The notes beneath the pieces are model-generated. The model was not told where the DNA came from. It was given only the letters and a program-made list of their open reading frames with translations, and ran no database searches. This document shows positions 1 to 8,247 of a DNA stretch of 64,000 nt, one piece after another. A program made the position numbers and the translations under genes. Positions within the stretch are counted from its first letter, which is position 1; the number at the start of each line of letters is the position of its first letter. Source of the stretch: Pseudomonas sp. dw_358 (GTDB lineage: Bacteria > Pseudomonadota > Gammaproteobacteria > Pseudomonadales > Pseudomonadaceae); the NCBI RefSeq assembly GCF_018449655.1, contig NZ_JAAVUX010000008.1:62001-126000 (forward strand). Reading direction: 5' to 3'.

Positions 1-2
1 GC

Positions 3-353
3 GCGGGCCTTGCCGTGCTGTCCGCCGGCTTGCACGCCGTGGCCGCCGGCAGTGATGCCCACGGCCTGGCCATGGCCGCCATGGCTGGATTTTCGCTGTG
101 GTGCGCGGTCAAGCTCTGGCGTCCCTCGGGGCCTGGGGCCTGGCGCATGCTCGGCCTGTGCGCCGGGGCCATGGTGCTGCTGCACGGCGTCATGCAATGG
201 CGCATGCAGGCTGCCATGGCCGCCATGCCCGGCATGGTGATGCAAAGCACGTCGCCGGAACGGGCGATGTCCGCCGCCGTGGTGGTCGCCTGCAGCGAAA
301 TGGTCCTGGCGCTGTTCGCCCTGTGGTACCTGCGCAGGCGCCCGTCTTGCTGA
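3..353 (+). CDS. Hydrophobic membrane protein, 3' part only
   Basis: The reading frame is open from the first bases of the window, so the true start probably lies upstream. About 116 residues remain. They are rich in Ala, Met, Leu and Trp and show about three hydrophobic stretches separated by short basic segments, ending in LRRRPSC. This looks like the C-terminal part of a small inner-membrane protein. I do not recognise a family. It stops 53 bases before the next gene, which has its own ribosome binding site, and no terminator is visible between them. An internal GTG at 15 is a possible but unsupported start. Confidence 0.5.
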   Translation, partial: AGLAVLSAGLHAVAAGSDAHGLAMAAMAGFSLWCAVKLWRPSGPGAWRMLGLCAGAMVLLHGVMQWRMQAAMAAMPGMVMQSTSPERAMSAAVVVACSEMVLALFALWYLRRRPSC

Positions 354-406
354 AAATCTGCCGTTGCCTGTGAAACCTTCGATCAAAGCCACTTCGGGAG
401 TTGTTC

Positions 407-1285
407 ATGTCAGACGTAACAGTAATCGGGCTGGGGAATATGGGCAGCGCGCTGGTCCGCGCGTTTGCCCGGGGCAGACGTTCCATCAGCGTCTGGAACC
501 GCTCGCCGGGGCGTACCGTGGACGCGCCGGTGGACTACGCGGCGAGCCTGGGCGAGGCAATCGCCGCCAGCCCCTTGACCGTGGTCTGCGTGGCCGACAA
601 CGGCGTGCTCGCGGCACTCCTGCAGGACCCCGCCGCCCAGGCCAGCCTGACCGGACGCACGCTGGTCAACCTCAACACCGGCACCCCCCGGGAAGCCGCG
701 CAGATTCGCGAACAGGTCCTGGCCAGCGGCGCCGACTACCTGGACGGCGTGATCCCGCTATACCCTACGTACGTTGGTCAGCGCGATGTCGGCCTGTTCT
801 ATTCAGGCAGCAGCGAGGTCTGGGCCCGGCACCAGGCAGTGCTCGACGACCTCGGCGGGATCTCCTGGCACACCGGCGAGGCCATTGAGGGCGCGGCGGC
901 CCTGGACATGGGCCTGTGCATCGGCATGTACCACAACATGATGGCGGCTTTCCTCGAGTCCGCGGTCTTCGTCCAGCGCAGCGGCGTTTCCCTGGACAAG
1001 ACCCTGCGAGTCGCCCGTGAGTGCGTGGATGTGCTGCACGACCAGATGCAGAAGGCCATCGACGAACTGGCCGGCGGCGCCTTCGCTCCCACCGACCAGT
1101 CCAGCATCGACGTGCACTTGCATACCTGCAAGATGGCGGCCCGGGCCATGAGCCCGTTGTCACACGGCCGAGAACTGCACCTGGTGTCGACATTGACCGA
1201 CTTGCAAAAGGCCAGGGACGCCGGCTACGGCGCCATGTCGATGCCGGCCATCACCGCCACCTTCAGCCAGGAGCGCGGCCAATGA
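407..1285 (+). CDS. Imine reductase (IRED)-family NAD(P)-dependent oxidoreductase
   Basis: This is a 292-residue Rossmann protein of the 6-phosphogluconate/beta-hydroxyacid dehydrogenase superfamily. The layout is that of imine reductases: GLGNMG at residues 8-13, SVWNRSP around 28-34, VNLNTGTP around 87-94, ADYLDG around 109-114, then a helical dimerisation domain. Asp167 in AALDMG sits where many IREDs carry the proton-donor Asp or Tyr. The ATG at 407 was chosen over a TTG at 401 because GGGAG lies 6 bases upstream. The stop overlaps the next start by 4 bases (ATGA), so the two are translationally coupled. IREDs reduce cyclic or in situ formed imines with NADPH; the substrate here is unknown. 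Confidence 0.8.
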   Translation: MSDVTVIGLGNMGSALVRAFARGRRSISVWNRSPGRTVDAPVDYAASLGEAIAASPLTVVCVADNGVLAALLQDPAAQASLTGRTLVNLNTGTPREAAQIREQVLASGADYLDGVIPLYPTYVGQRDVGLFYSGSSEVWARHQAVLDDLGGISWHTGEAIEGAAALDMGLCIGMYHNMMAAFLESAVFVQRSGVSLDKTLRVARECVDVLHDQMQKAIDELAGGAFAPTDQSSIDVHLHTCKMAARAMSPLSHGRELHLVSTLTDLQKARDAGYGAMSMPAITATFSQERGQ

Positions 1286-2349
1286 GCGGTGCCGAACCGC
1301 GGCTGCGCGCCGTTCTCTACGGCGTCGGCGCCATGAACCTGATGGCCGCGCGCATGGCCCGCGACCACGGCGTGGAGATTGTCGGCGCTATCGCCCGCAG
1401 CCCGGACAAGGTCGGGCGCGACCTCGACCTGCTGGCCGGTCTGGCGCAACCCTGCGGTGTGCAGGTGGACAGCAACGCCGAGCGCGTGCTCGCCAGCACC
1501 CGCCCGGACATCGTCCTGCATGCCACGCAAAGCTACCTGCCGGATGTCTTCGAGCAGTTGGCACTGTGCGTGCGCCATGGCGCCAACGTGCTGACCATCG
1601 CCGAAGAGTGCCTGTATCCGTGGCACACCTCGCCGCAGCTCAGCCAGCAGCTCGACGCGCTGGCCCGCGAAAACGGGGTGACCGTCACTGGCGGCGGCCA
1701 TCAGGACGGCTTCTGGGTCAACATGATCTGCCAACTGATGGGCACCGCCCACCGGGTCGAGGCCGTGCACGGCCGCTCGCAGTGGAACGTCGACGAGTTC
1801 GGCCTGGAAGTGCTGCGCAGCCGTCATGTAGGCAAGACCCTGGCCGCGTTTCGCCAGGACACCGAAGGCCAGACGCTGCCGCCCTCGTTCGGCCAGAACG
1901 TGCTCGGCGCCCTCGCCCACGCCAACGACTTCGACATCGCCGAACACCGCTATAGCTTGGAGCCGGTGCTGGCCGAACAGGACACCTGGTCCAACACCCT
2001 GCAACGCCACATTGCCCCAGGCTCGGTGATCGGCCTGTCGGAAGTGGACGTCCTGAACACCCGCCAAGGCGTCGAACTGCGCTTTGAAATGAGCGGCTTT
2101 GTCTATCGCCCAGGCCAGGCCGACTGCAACGTCTGGGACGTGCGCGGCGAGCCCGACCTGCACCTGCAGACCACCGCCACCCCCACCGATTTGACGACGT
2201 GCACACAATTCGTCAATCGCATCCCGGATGTCATCAATGCACCTGCGGGATTTATTCCTGTGACCCGACTGCCATCCTTGCGCTACCGCCACATGCCTTT
2301 TGCGCGCTGCGTCGACCCGCAGCGCTTGAGATGCCTGGAAGGTGTGTGA
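1282..2349 (+). CDS. 2,4-diaminopentanoate dehydrogenase-like NAD(P)-dependent protein
   Basis: A 355-residue protein with a DapB-like N-terminal Rossmann domain (VLYGVGAMN near residues 11-19, IVGAIARSP near 33-41). The C-terminal half resembles 2,4-diaminopentanoate/amine dehydrogenases: VTGGGHQDGFWVN around 134-146 followed by an acidic alpha/beta domain. Enzymes of this family oxidatively deaminate diamino acids or act on related amines. Overlap with the upstream IRED-family gene suggests sequential steps in which an amine/ketone pair is linked to imine reduction. I infer the family from fold-level motifs; the substrate cannot be read from sequence. A Dap reductase (DapB) is unlikely because the protein is about 90 residues too long. 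Confidence 0.65.
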   Translation: MSGAEPRLRAVLYGVGAMNLMAARMARDHGVEIVGAIARSPDKVGRDLDLLAGLAQPCGVQVDSNAERVLASTRPDIVLHATQSYLPDVFEQLALCVRHGANVLTIAEECLYPWHTSPQLSQQLDALARENGVTVTGGGHQDGFWVNMICQLMGTAHRVEAVHGRSQWNVDEFGLEVLRSRHVGKTLAAFRQDTEGQTLPPSFGQNVLGALAHANDFDIAEHRYSLEPVLAEQDTWSNTLQRHIAPGSVIGLSEVDVLNTRQGVELRFEMSGFVYRPGQADCNVWDVRGEPDLHLQTTATPTDLTTCTQFVNRIPDVINAPAGFIPVTRLPSLRYRHMPFARCVDPQRLRCLEGV

Positions 2350-2387
2350 TTCAAAGCCGATTCATTCCTTCATTCAGGATGTGCAGC

Positions 2388-2575
2388 ATGGCCACACTCG
2401 AGCAACCCAAGCGCAACACCGATGCAGCCTCGGGGCTTTCGGACTTCGGCTGTACCTGCAGTGGGGTGGCGTGCTGACCCTGGCGTTGGCGACTGCAGTA
2501 GGCGCGCTGTACTATACCGTGGCGCAACGTGGTAGGCGTGCAGGCGCTGCCATCGACACCCTCCACAGCACAGGA
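2388..2575 (+). pseudogene. Internal-deletion remnant of an APC amino acid permease
   Basis: The first 21 codons (MATLEQPKRN... SGLSDFG) match the start of the intact permease at 4701 (MSTFNQTPSE... SGLADFG), and the leader TCAGGATnnGCAGC before ATG is also shared. Directly after GACTTCGGCT the sequence jumps to a segment encoding LYLQWGGVLTLALATAVGAL then YYTVAQRGRR, which matches the last 40 or so residues of the same paralogue. About 1.4 kb of coding sequence is therefore missing, and the two parts are in different frames. The C-terminal part has lost its stop and reads in frame into the TetR gene. It cannot encode a transporter. Confidence 0.85.
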
Positions 2576-2584
2576 ATGCAACCC

Positions 2585-3166
2585 ATGGCCGGCAGTCCCC
2601 CCATTGATCGACGCCAGCAGATCCTCGACGCCACGGTGGAAATCATTGCCACCGAGGGCATGCTCAAGGCCACCAACCGGCGCATCGCCGAGCAGGCCGG
2701 CATCCCGCTGGGCCACATCACCTATTACTTCAAGAGCAAGAACGAACTGCTGCTCAGCACCACCGAGCGCATCAACGACGTGCTCGACCGCTCCATTGTC
2801 GACATCGACCAGAGCGCCGGCCTGGGTCGTTGCCTGGGTTCGATGGTCTGGGCCACCTGGCGCTGGATGCAGCGCGACCCGGATTTCCAGATCGCGGTGA
2901 TCGAAATGTCCATCTGGTACGGCCGCCACGGTGTGGCGCCGGCCCCCGACGTGTATCGCCGCACCCTCGAATACTTGACCGAACTGGCCTTGACCTGCGT
3001 GGCAGAGCGCGAACGAGAAGGCTCTCGCCCGCAACTGATGCAGGTGGTCGGCCTGTTCATCGCCAGCCTCGATGGCCTGTTCATCCAGCAACAAACCAAC
3101 CCGGACGGTGACTACGAAGCCGCCATCGCCCAGGTCGCGCGTACCGCCGAAGCCGCCGTCGGTTAA
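2585..3166 (+). CDS. TetR/AcrR-family transcriptional regulator (BetI-like)
   Basis: A 193-residue one-component repressor. The N-terminal helix-turn-helix is clear: RRQQILDATVEIIATEG, then NRRIAEQAGIPLGHITYYF and KSKNELL. The rest is a BetI-type ligand-binding core. ATG 2585 was chosen because AGGA lies 9 bases upstream. The frame is open further upstream only because it runs through the permease remnant. It lies last in a rightward set with the IRED and diaminopentanoate-dehydrogenase-like genes and probably controls them or the adjacent permease operon. Its TAA overlaps that of the convergent AraC gene. Confidence 0.85.
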   Translation: MAGSPPIDRRQQILDATVEIIATEGMLKATNRRIAEQAGIPLGHITYYFKSKNELLLSTTERINDVLDRSIVDIDQSAGLGRCLGSMVWATWRWMQRDPDFQIAVIEMSIWYGRHGVAPAPDVYRRTLEYLTELALTCVAEREREGSRPQLMQVVGLFIASLDGLFIQQQTNPDGDYEAAIAQVARTAEAAVG

Positions 3167-4140
3167 TGCCGCAGGCCTTCCTGGGAACGCGCCACAGTCT
3201 GGGACGGCAACTCCCCGTAAAATTCACGGTAGTAGCGAGAAAACCGGCCCAAGTGGTTGAAGCCTGAATCCAGGGCCACGTTCTGGATCGGTTGTGGCGA
3301 GGCTACGCACAAGCGCTGGTGGGCGGCATTGAGACGCACAGCGCGCATGTAGTTGAGCGGTGAGACGCCCAGTACGCTGTCGAAGCTGTATTGCAGCATG
3401 CGCCGGCTGACCTGAAGCGACTCGCACAGGTCCAGCACGCCAAAGGCCTCGTCGGCAAAGTGCCGGTTGAACAGTTCACAGCCCTGGCTCACCACCATGG
3501 CTCGGTTGCTGCGGCCGCATGCATGGGTGCTGACTTCCCCCAGTTGCACCACCTGCTGGATGTCGGCAAACAGTCGACGCAGCAAGGACTCCAGTCCGTC
3601 CGCTGAATGAACATTGGCTTGCAGCGCGCTGAGCAACGACTTCACCGTGCGATTGAGCATGTCCACACAACTGTTCTGCTGGCCGAGAAACACCTCGAAC
3701 GGCACCGATTGCTTGACCTGCGCCGAACGAATGCGAAAGCGCTCGAAGAACAATTCGCGATCAATGAAGATCAGCGCCACCCGCACCGGTTGAGGAATCA
3801 CCGCATGCAGCGGGACCTGTGACGACAGGTAACTGCCCCCCGGCTCCAGCGCCTGGCCATTGAGGATCATCTGAGTGCCGGCCAGCAAGGTGCAGAGCAT
3901 GATTTTGTCCGGCGACAACTGGCCGATTTGTTCGAGCATGTTGCCTTCCAGGGTTTCGAACACCACTTGCAGCTGGCTGGAAAAGGTCGCGGACGCCACC
4001 ACCCCGTAGAAGTCACTGCGCCGGGCCAGTTGTCGATAACTGTTGGCCGTCCAGTCAGCAAAATGACCGGCGTGTTCACCCACATCGAGGGCCTGGCTCA
4101 AACGAAAGGTTTTATGGTCCACGAGATCACGAATGTTCAT
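3163..4140 (-). CDS. AraC-family transcriptional regulator (EutR-like)
   Basis: A 325-residue protein with an N-terminal effector/dimerisation domain and two C-terminal helix-turn-helix motifs (FGVLDLCESLQVSRRMLQYSF, then IQNVALDSGFNHLGRFSRYY). The overall form resembles regulators related to EutR, the ethanolamine operon activator. It is divergent from the permease/copper amine oxidase operon across a 560-base gap, so I infer that it activates that operon in response to an amine. The ATG at 4140 has only a weak AGAG upstream. The effector is not identifiable from sequence. Confidence 0.8.
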   Translation of the reverse strand: MNIRDLVDHKTFRLSQALDVGEHAGHFADWTANSYRQLARRSDFYGVVASATFSSQLQVVFETLEGNMLEQIGQLSPDKIMLCTLLAGTQMILNGQALEPGGSYLSSQVPLHAVIPQPVRVALIFIDRELFFERFRIRSAQVKQSVPFEVFLGQQNSCVDMLNRTVKSLLSALQANVHSADGLESLLRRLFADIQQVVQLGEVSTHACGRSNRAMVVSQGCELFNRHFADEAFGVLDLCESLQVSRRMLQYSFDSVLGVSPLNYMRAVRLNAAHQRLCVASPQPIQNVALDSGFNHLGRFSRYYREFYGELPSQTVARSQEGLRH

Positions 4141-4700
4141 GTTCTGCGTACTCTAAGTTAATAAGTTTTTGCGCTGTTGTATCCGTTGCAAGCAAAACGT
4201 ACGCCACGAAGACTTGCCCTGAATCAGACACTTCTCATGGACTTTTTCACGCGCATTGCTTTCCCGCAGTGCACGCCTCGAGGCCGTGCACCGAGACAGC
4301 GCAAATACGCCATTTGGCTAAATAACGGTGCTATCCGATTTCGGCAAAGCGTCCATCCTCCACGACATCCCATCGCGCCATTGAATAGGCATCGACCGCG
4401 TCGACGCAAACTTATAAAACGCTAGAAACCTCTGATTTAAAAGGGCTTGGTTAAAAAGCGCCGTCGGGCTTCATCGAACTTCAGCGCTGTTCAGGCCGCC
4501 TGCCGATTCTGGCTACTCGCCCTTCCCGTTTCACCGCAGACTGACCGGGTCCTGTGTCACCACCGTGAAGTTACTCAGCGGCCACCCTATTAACGCGATG
4601 GATCAGCCTGAGCCGGTCCGTCCGATCAAAACTGTGTTGTGACTTGCAACGTCTGCCGCTAACCGACCTGTTCCGCTCTCTTTAATCAGGATCCGCAGCC
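4141..4700. other. 560-base divergent intergenic region between AraC and permease
   Basis: No credible coding sequence is present; the short open frames lack ribosome binding sites. I see no strong inverted repeat, terminator or riboswitch-like fold by eye. It must hold the promoters for the AraC gene (leftward) and the permease/amine oxidase operon (rightward). An AT-rich stretch around 4410-4455 is a candidate control segment. The last 20 or so bases (ATCAGGATCCGCAGCC before the ATG) are shared with the leader of the deleted permease at 2388. Confidence 0.5.
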
Positions 4701-6236
4701 ATGAGCACATTCAATCAAACGCCGAGCGAAGCGGATAAAGCTTCCGGCTTGGCCGACTTTGGATACACCCAGCAACTGGACCGGGTACTCAGCAAGTACG
4801 CCGTGTTTGCCCTGGCGTTCGCTTATATGTCCATTTTGACCGGCGTGACGGCCTTGTTTGGCTCCGGCTGGTACTTCGCCGGCCCCGCCATGTGGTGGGG
4901 CTGGGTGATTGTCTCGGTCGGCCAGTTCTTCGTCTGCCTGTTGTTCGCCGAACTGGCCGCGCAGTGGCCGGTGGCCGGCTCGCTGTACAACTGGTCGAAG
5001 AAACTGGCCGCGCCATTCCTGTCGTGGCTGTCCGGCTGGTTCGTGGCGCTGACCGTGCTGCTGACCATCGGCAGCATCACCAGTGCGCTGGCCATCCTGC
5101 TGCCACAGATCTCCCCGGTATTCCAGCTGGTGGGCGACGGCACCGGGCCCTATGACGTGGTGCAGAACGCCGTGATCGTAGGCTCGATCTGCCTGGTACT
5201 GGTGACCGTCCTCAACCTGGCCAACGTCAAGCTGGTGGGCCGGCTGAACAACTGGGCGGTGATCATCGAGTTCGTGCTGTGCGCCTGCCTGATCGTCGGC
5301 TTCCTGCTGCATGCCCACCGTGGCCCGAGCGTGGTCATGGAGACCAACGGCACCGGTGCCGGCCACTCGTTCGGCTGGCTGGGCGCGCTGGTACCGGCGA
5401 TGCTCATCGGTCTGTGGACATTGTATGGCTTCGACACGGCCGCAAGCATGGCCGAAGAAACCAAGAACCCGCGCCGTGAAGGGCCTCGGGCCATTATCTA
5501 TGCCGTGGTTGCCAGCGCCATCCTCGGCGCGATCATCATCATGGCCACGGAAATGGCGGTGAAAGACCTCGCCGATCCCAACATCGCCACGGGTGGTCTT
5601 TCGTACATGGTCACCAGCACCTTCGGCAGCTTCTTCGGCACCTTGATTCTGCTCGGTGCCGTCATCGCCCTGTTTGCCTGCGTGACCACCGCACAGTCCT
5701 ATGGCGCGCGGATGATCTTCGCCATGGCCCGGGACAACCGTCTGCCCTTCAGCCGTCAGCTGTCCAAGGTCAACGGCGCCAAGGAGCCCATTGTCGCGAT
5801 CATCCTGGTGTGCGTGAGCAACATCGCCGTGCTGCTGCTCAATGTTCAGCAGACGCAGATCGTCGCGGTGCTGGCCAGCGTCGGCACCGCCCTGATCTAC
5901 CTGGCCTACCTGCTGGTCACCATCCCGCTGCTGATCAAGCGCCTGCGCGGCACCTGGCCGATCAAGCACTCGGCGGGGCAGAAAGAATTCTCCCTGGGTA
6001 AATGGGGCCTGCCCGCCAATATCGTTGCGGTGATCTGGGGCGTGGCCATGGTCCTCAACCTGATCTGGCCACGGGCCGAGGTCTACAACGCCACTGCGCC
6101 CTACCACTGGTACCTGCAATGGGGCGGCGTATTGACCGTGCTCATCGTCACCGCAGCCGGCGCGCTGTACTACGCCGTGGCCCAGCGTGGCGAGCGCAGC
6201 GCGACCCTGATGAACAGCCTGGCCCAGGACCACTGA
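4701..6236 (+). CDS. APC-superfamily amino acid/amine permease
   Basis: A 511-residue inner-membrane transporter with about 12 hydrophobic segments. It carries features of the GABA/amine branch of the APC superfamily, including GFDTAASMAEETKNPRREGP after the sixth helix (near residues 242-261). First gene of a rightward operon with copper amine oxidase 31 bases downstream, then an IRED-family enzyme and a PhyH enzyme. It therefore most likely imports the primary amine oxidised by the next gene (inference). Its N- and C-terminal ends are matched by the deleted copy at 2388-2575, so a paralogue once stood about 2 kb upstream. Confidence 0.85.
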   Translation: MSTFNQTPSEADKASGLADFGYTQQLDRVLSKYAVFALAFAYMSILTGVTALFGSGWYFAGPAMWWGWVIVSVGQFFVCLLFAELAAQWPVAGSLYNWSKKLAAPFLSWLSGWFVALTVLLTIGSITSALAILLPQISPVFQLVGDGTGPYDVVQNAVIVGSICLVLVTVLNLANVKLVGRLNNWAVIIEFVLCACLIVGFLLHAHRGPSVVMETNGTGAGHSFGWLGALVPAMLIGLWTLYGFDTAASMAEETKNPRREGPRAIIYAVVASAILGAIIIMATEMAVKDLADPNIATGGLSYMVTSTFGSFFGTLILLGAVIALFACVTTAQSYGARMIFAMARDNRLPFSRQLSKVNGAKEPIVAIILVCVSNIAVLLLNVQQTQIVAVLASVGTALIYLAYLLVTIPLLIKRLRGTWPIKHSAGQKEFSLGKWGLPANIVAVIWGVAMVLNLIWPRAEVYNATAPYHWYLQWGGVLTVLIVTAAGALYYAVAQRGERSATLMNSLAQDH

Positions 6237-6267
6237 TTGCGCCTGTACCTTCAAAAAGGAATACCCC

Positions 6268-8232
6268 ATGACCGTGTATGAAAAAGTGCAGTCCCGCGTG
6301 GACTCCCGCTACGCCGTGCTCGACGCCCTGAGCGCCGCCGAGATCGAGCATGTCAAAGCGCTGGTACAGACCACCGACGGCATCGACGAGCACACCCGTT
6401 ATGTCTACGTCGGCCTGATCGAGCCGGCCAAACAGGACGTGCTGGCTTACCAGGCCGGGACCGGCCCACGGCCCCATCGGGTGGCGCGCTGCATGCTGCT
6501 CAACCTGGGCAACGGCGAGTCCCGCGACCTGCGCCTGAACCTGGACACAGTCAGGATCATCCAGGACGATCTGGTGGACGGCTCCCGGGGGCAGTTTCCG
6601 ATCCTCGACGAAGAGTTCGAGACCGTTGGCCCGATCTGCCTGGCCAGCGCCGAATGGCGCGCCGCAATCGAGGCGCGTGGCTTGATTCCGGAAAACGTGG
6701 TCACCGCGCCGCTGTCCCCTGGGCACTACGACATCGAAGGTGAAGCGGGCCATCGCATCCTGCGGGTATTCGGTTTCTACCGGGAAAACCCCGAGGACCT
6801 GATCTGGTCCAAGCCCATCGACGGCCTCTGCGCCTACCTCGATCCGATCCAGCGCAAAGTGCTGCAGGTGGTGGACTACAAGCAGTTCGAGCTTTCCCCG
6901 GAACGGGCCAACTTCAACGAGCCGGCCTATCGCGGGCCGGAGCTGACCACCCTCAAACCCATCGCTATCACCCAGCCGGAAGGGCCATCGTTCAAGGTGC
7001 AAGGGTCGCGGATCGAGTGGGCCAACTGGAAACTCGGTGTGTCCTACGACACCCGCGAGGGCCTGGTGCTGCATCAGATCAGCTACACCGACGACGGCGT
7101 CGACCGGCCGATCATCCATCGCGCCTCGGTGGCCGAGATGGTGGTGCCCTACGGCGATCCCTCGCCGACTCGCTATTGGCAGAACTACTTCGACACTGGC
7201 GAATACCTCTACGGCCGCTACGGCAACGAACTGCTGTTGGGCTGCGACTGCCTGGGCGAGATCCACTACTTCGACGCCATCCTGGCCGATGAACGCGGCA
7301 ACCCGCGCACCATCAAGAATGCCATCTGCATGCACGAGGAAGACTTCGGCACGCTGTGGAAGCACAAGGATGTGTTCAACAACTTTTCGGAAATACGCCG
7401 TCAGCGCCGCTTAGTGATCAGTTTTTTCACCACCGTGGGCAACTATGACTACGGCTTCTACTGGTACCTCTACCTGGACGGCACCATCCAGTGCGAAAGC
7501 AAGCTGACCGGGGTGCTGTTTCCAGCCGCCTACCCCGGGGTCGGCTACCCCTGGGCCTCGGAGGTCGCGCCGGGCGTCGGTGCGCCCTACCACCAGCACC
7601 TGTTCAACATCCGCCTGGACATGATGGTGGACGGGGTCGAGAACTCGGTCCATGAAGTGGATGCTGTGCGCGTACCCATGGGCCCGGAGAATCCCTATGG
7701 CAACGGCTTCACCAACAAGAGCACGCCGATCCGCACGGAAGCCGAGGGGGTGCGCGACGCCAATGCCGACCTGTGCCGCACCTGGCACATCGTCAACCCG
7801 AACAAGACCAACCGCGTCGGCCGCCACCCGGGCTACGTGCTGTACCCGACCCAGTCACCGACCTTGCTCGCCGACCCGGCCTCGGGTATTGCCGCTCGCG
7901 CGGCCTTCACCACTCACCAGTTGTGGGTCAGTGCCTATGACCCCGAAGAACGCTACCCGGCCGGCGACCTGGTCAACCAGAACCCCGGCGGCGATGGTTT
8001 ACCCCGCTACATGGCGGCGGACCGCAACCTGGAGAACACCGACCTGGTGATCTGGCACACCTTCGGCGTCACTCATTTTCCGCGCCCCGAAGACTGGCCG
8101 ATCATGCCGGTGGACTACGCCAGCTTTACCCTCAAACCCCACGGTTTTTTCGACCGCAACCCGACCTTGAACGTACCGGCCAGCCCCAAAGGCCCGTGCC
8201 ACGGCACTCCTGCCTGCCACATGAAACCCTGA
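6268..8232 (+). CDS. Copper-containing primary amine oxidase
   Basis: A 654-residue enzyme converting primary amines with O2 and water to aldehyde, ammonia and H2O2. The topaquinone motif N392-Y393-D394-Y395 is present in VGNYDYGFYWY, so Tyr393 is the predicted cofactor precursor. Copper ligands fit His442 and His444 (YHQH) and His603 (GVTHFPRPEDWP). Asp309 in YFDTGEY is the expected catalytic base. No signal peptide is visible, unlike enterobacterial periplasmic tyramine oxidase, so a cytoplasmic enzyme of the Arthrobacter phenylethylamine/histamine oxidase type is likely. The C-terminal CHGTPACHMKP tail is unusual and might bind metal. AAGGAA precedes the ATG. Confidence 0.95.
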   Translation: MTVYEKVQSRVDSRYAVLDALSAAEIEHVKALVQTTDGIDEHTRYVYVGLIEPAKQDVLAYQAGTGPRPHRVARCMLLNLGNGESRDLRLNLDTVRIIQDDLVDGSRGQFPILDEEFETVGPICLASAEWRAAIEARGLIPENVVTAPLSPGHYDIEGEAGHRILRVFGFYRENPEDLIWSKPIDGLCAYLDPIQRKVLQVVDYKQFELSPERANFNEPAYRGPELTTLKPIAITQPEGPSFKVQGSRIEWANWKLGVSYDTREGLVLHQISYTDDGVDRPIIHRASVAEMVVPYGDPSPTRYWQNYFDTGEYLYGRYGNELLLGCDCLGEIHYFDAILADERGNPRTIKNAICMHEEDFGTLWKHKDVFNNFSEIRRQRRLVISFFTTVGNYDYGFYWYLYLDGTIQCESKLTGVLFPAAYPGVGYPWASEVAPGVGAPYHQHLFNIRLDMMVDGVENSVHEVDAVRVPMGPENPYGNGFTNKSTPIRTEAEGVRDANADLCRTWHIVNPNKTNRVGRHPGYVLYPTQSPTLLADPASGIAARAAFTTHQLWVSAYDPEERYPAGDLVNQNPGGDGLPRYMAADRNLENTDLVIWHTFGVTHFPRPEDWPIMPVDYASFTLKPHGFFDRNPTLNVPASPKGPCHGTPACHMKP

Positions 8233-8247
8233 ATCGAGGAAGCCTCC

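Noticed and set aside
2342..3166. 274-residue protein with a membrane segment fused to TetR
   Set aside because: The N-terminal part is the deleted permease remnant reading in frame by chance of the deletion; TetR has its own start at 2585.
4141..4700. Riboswitch or attenuator in the permease leader
   Set aside because: No conserved stem set or terminator/antiterminator pair could be recognised.
4686..6269. 527-codon open frame on the minus strand opposite the permease
   Set aside because: It mirrors the codon pattern of the permease, has a low-complexity His/Gln/Gly-rich product and no ribosome binding site; it is a high-GC shadow.
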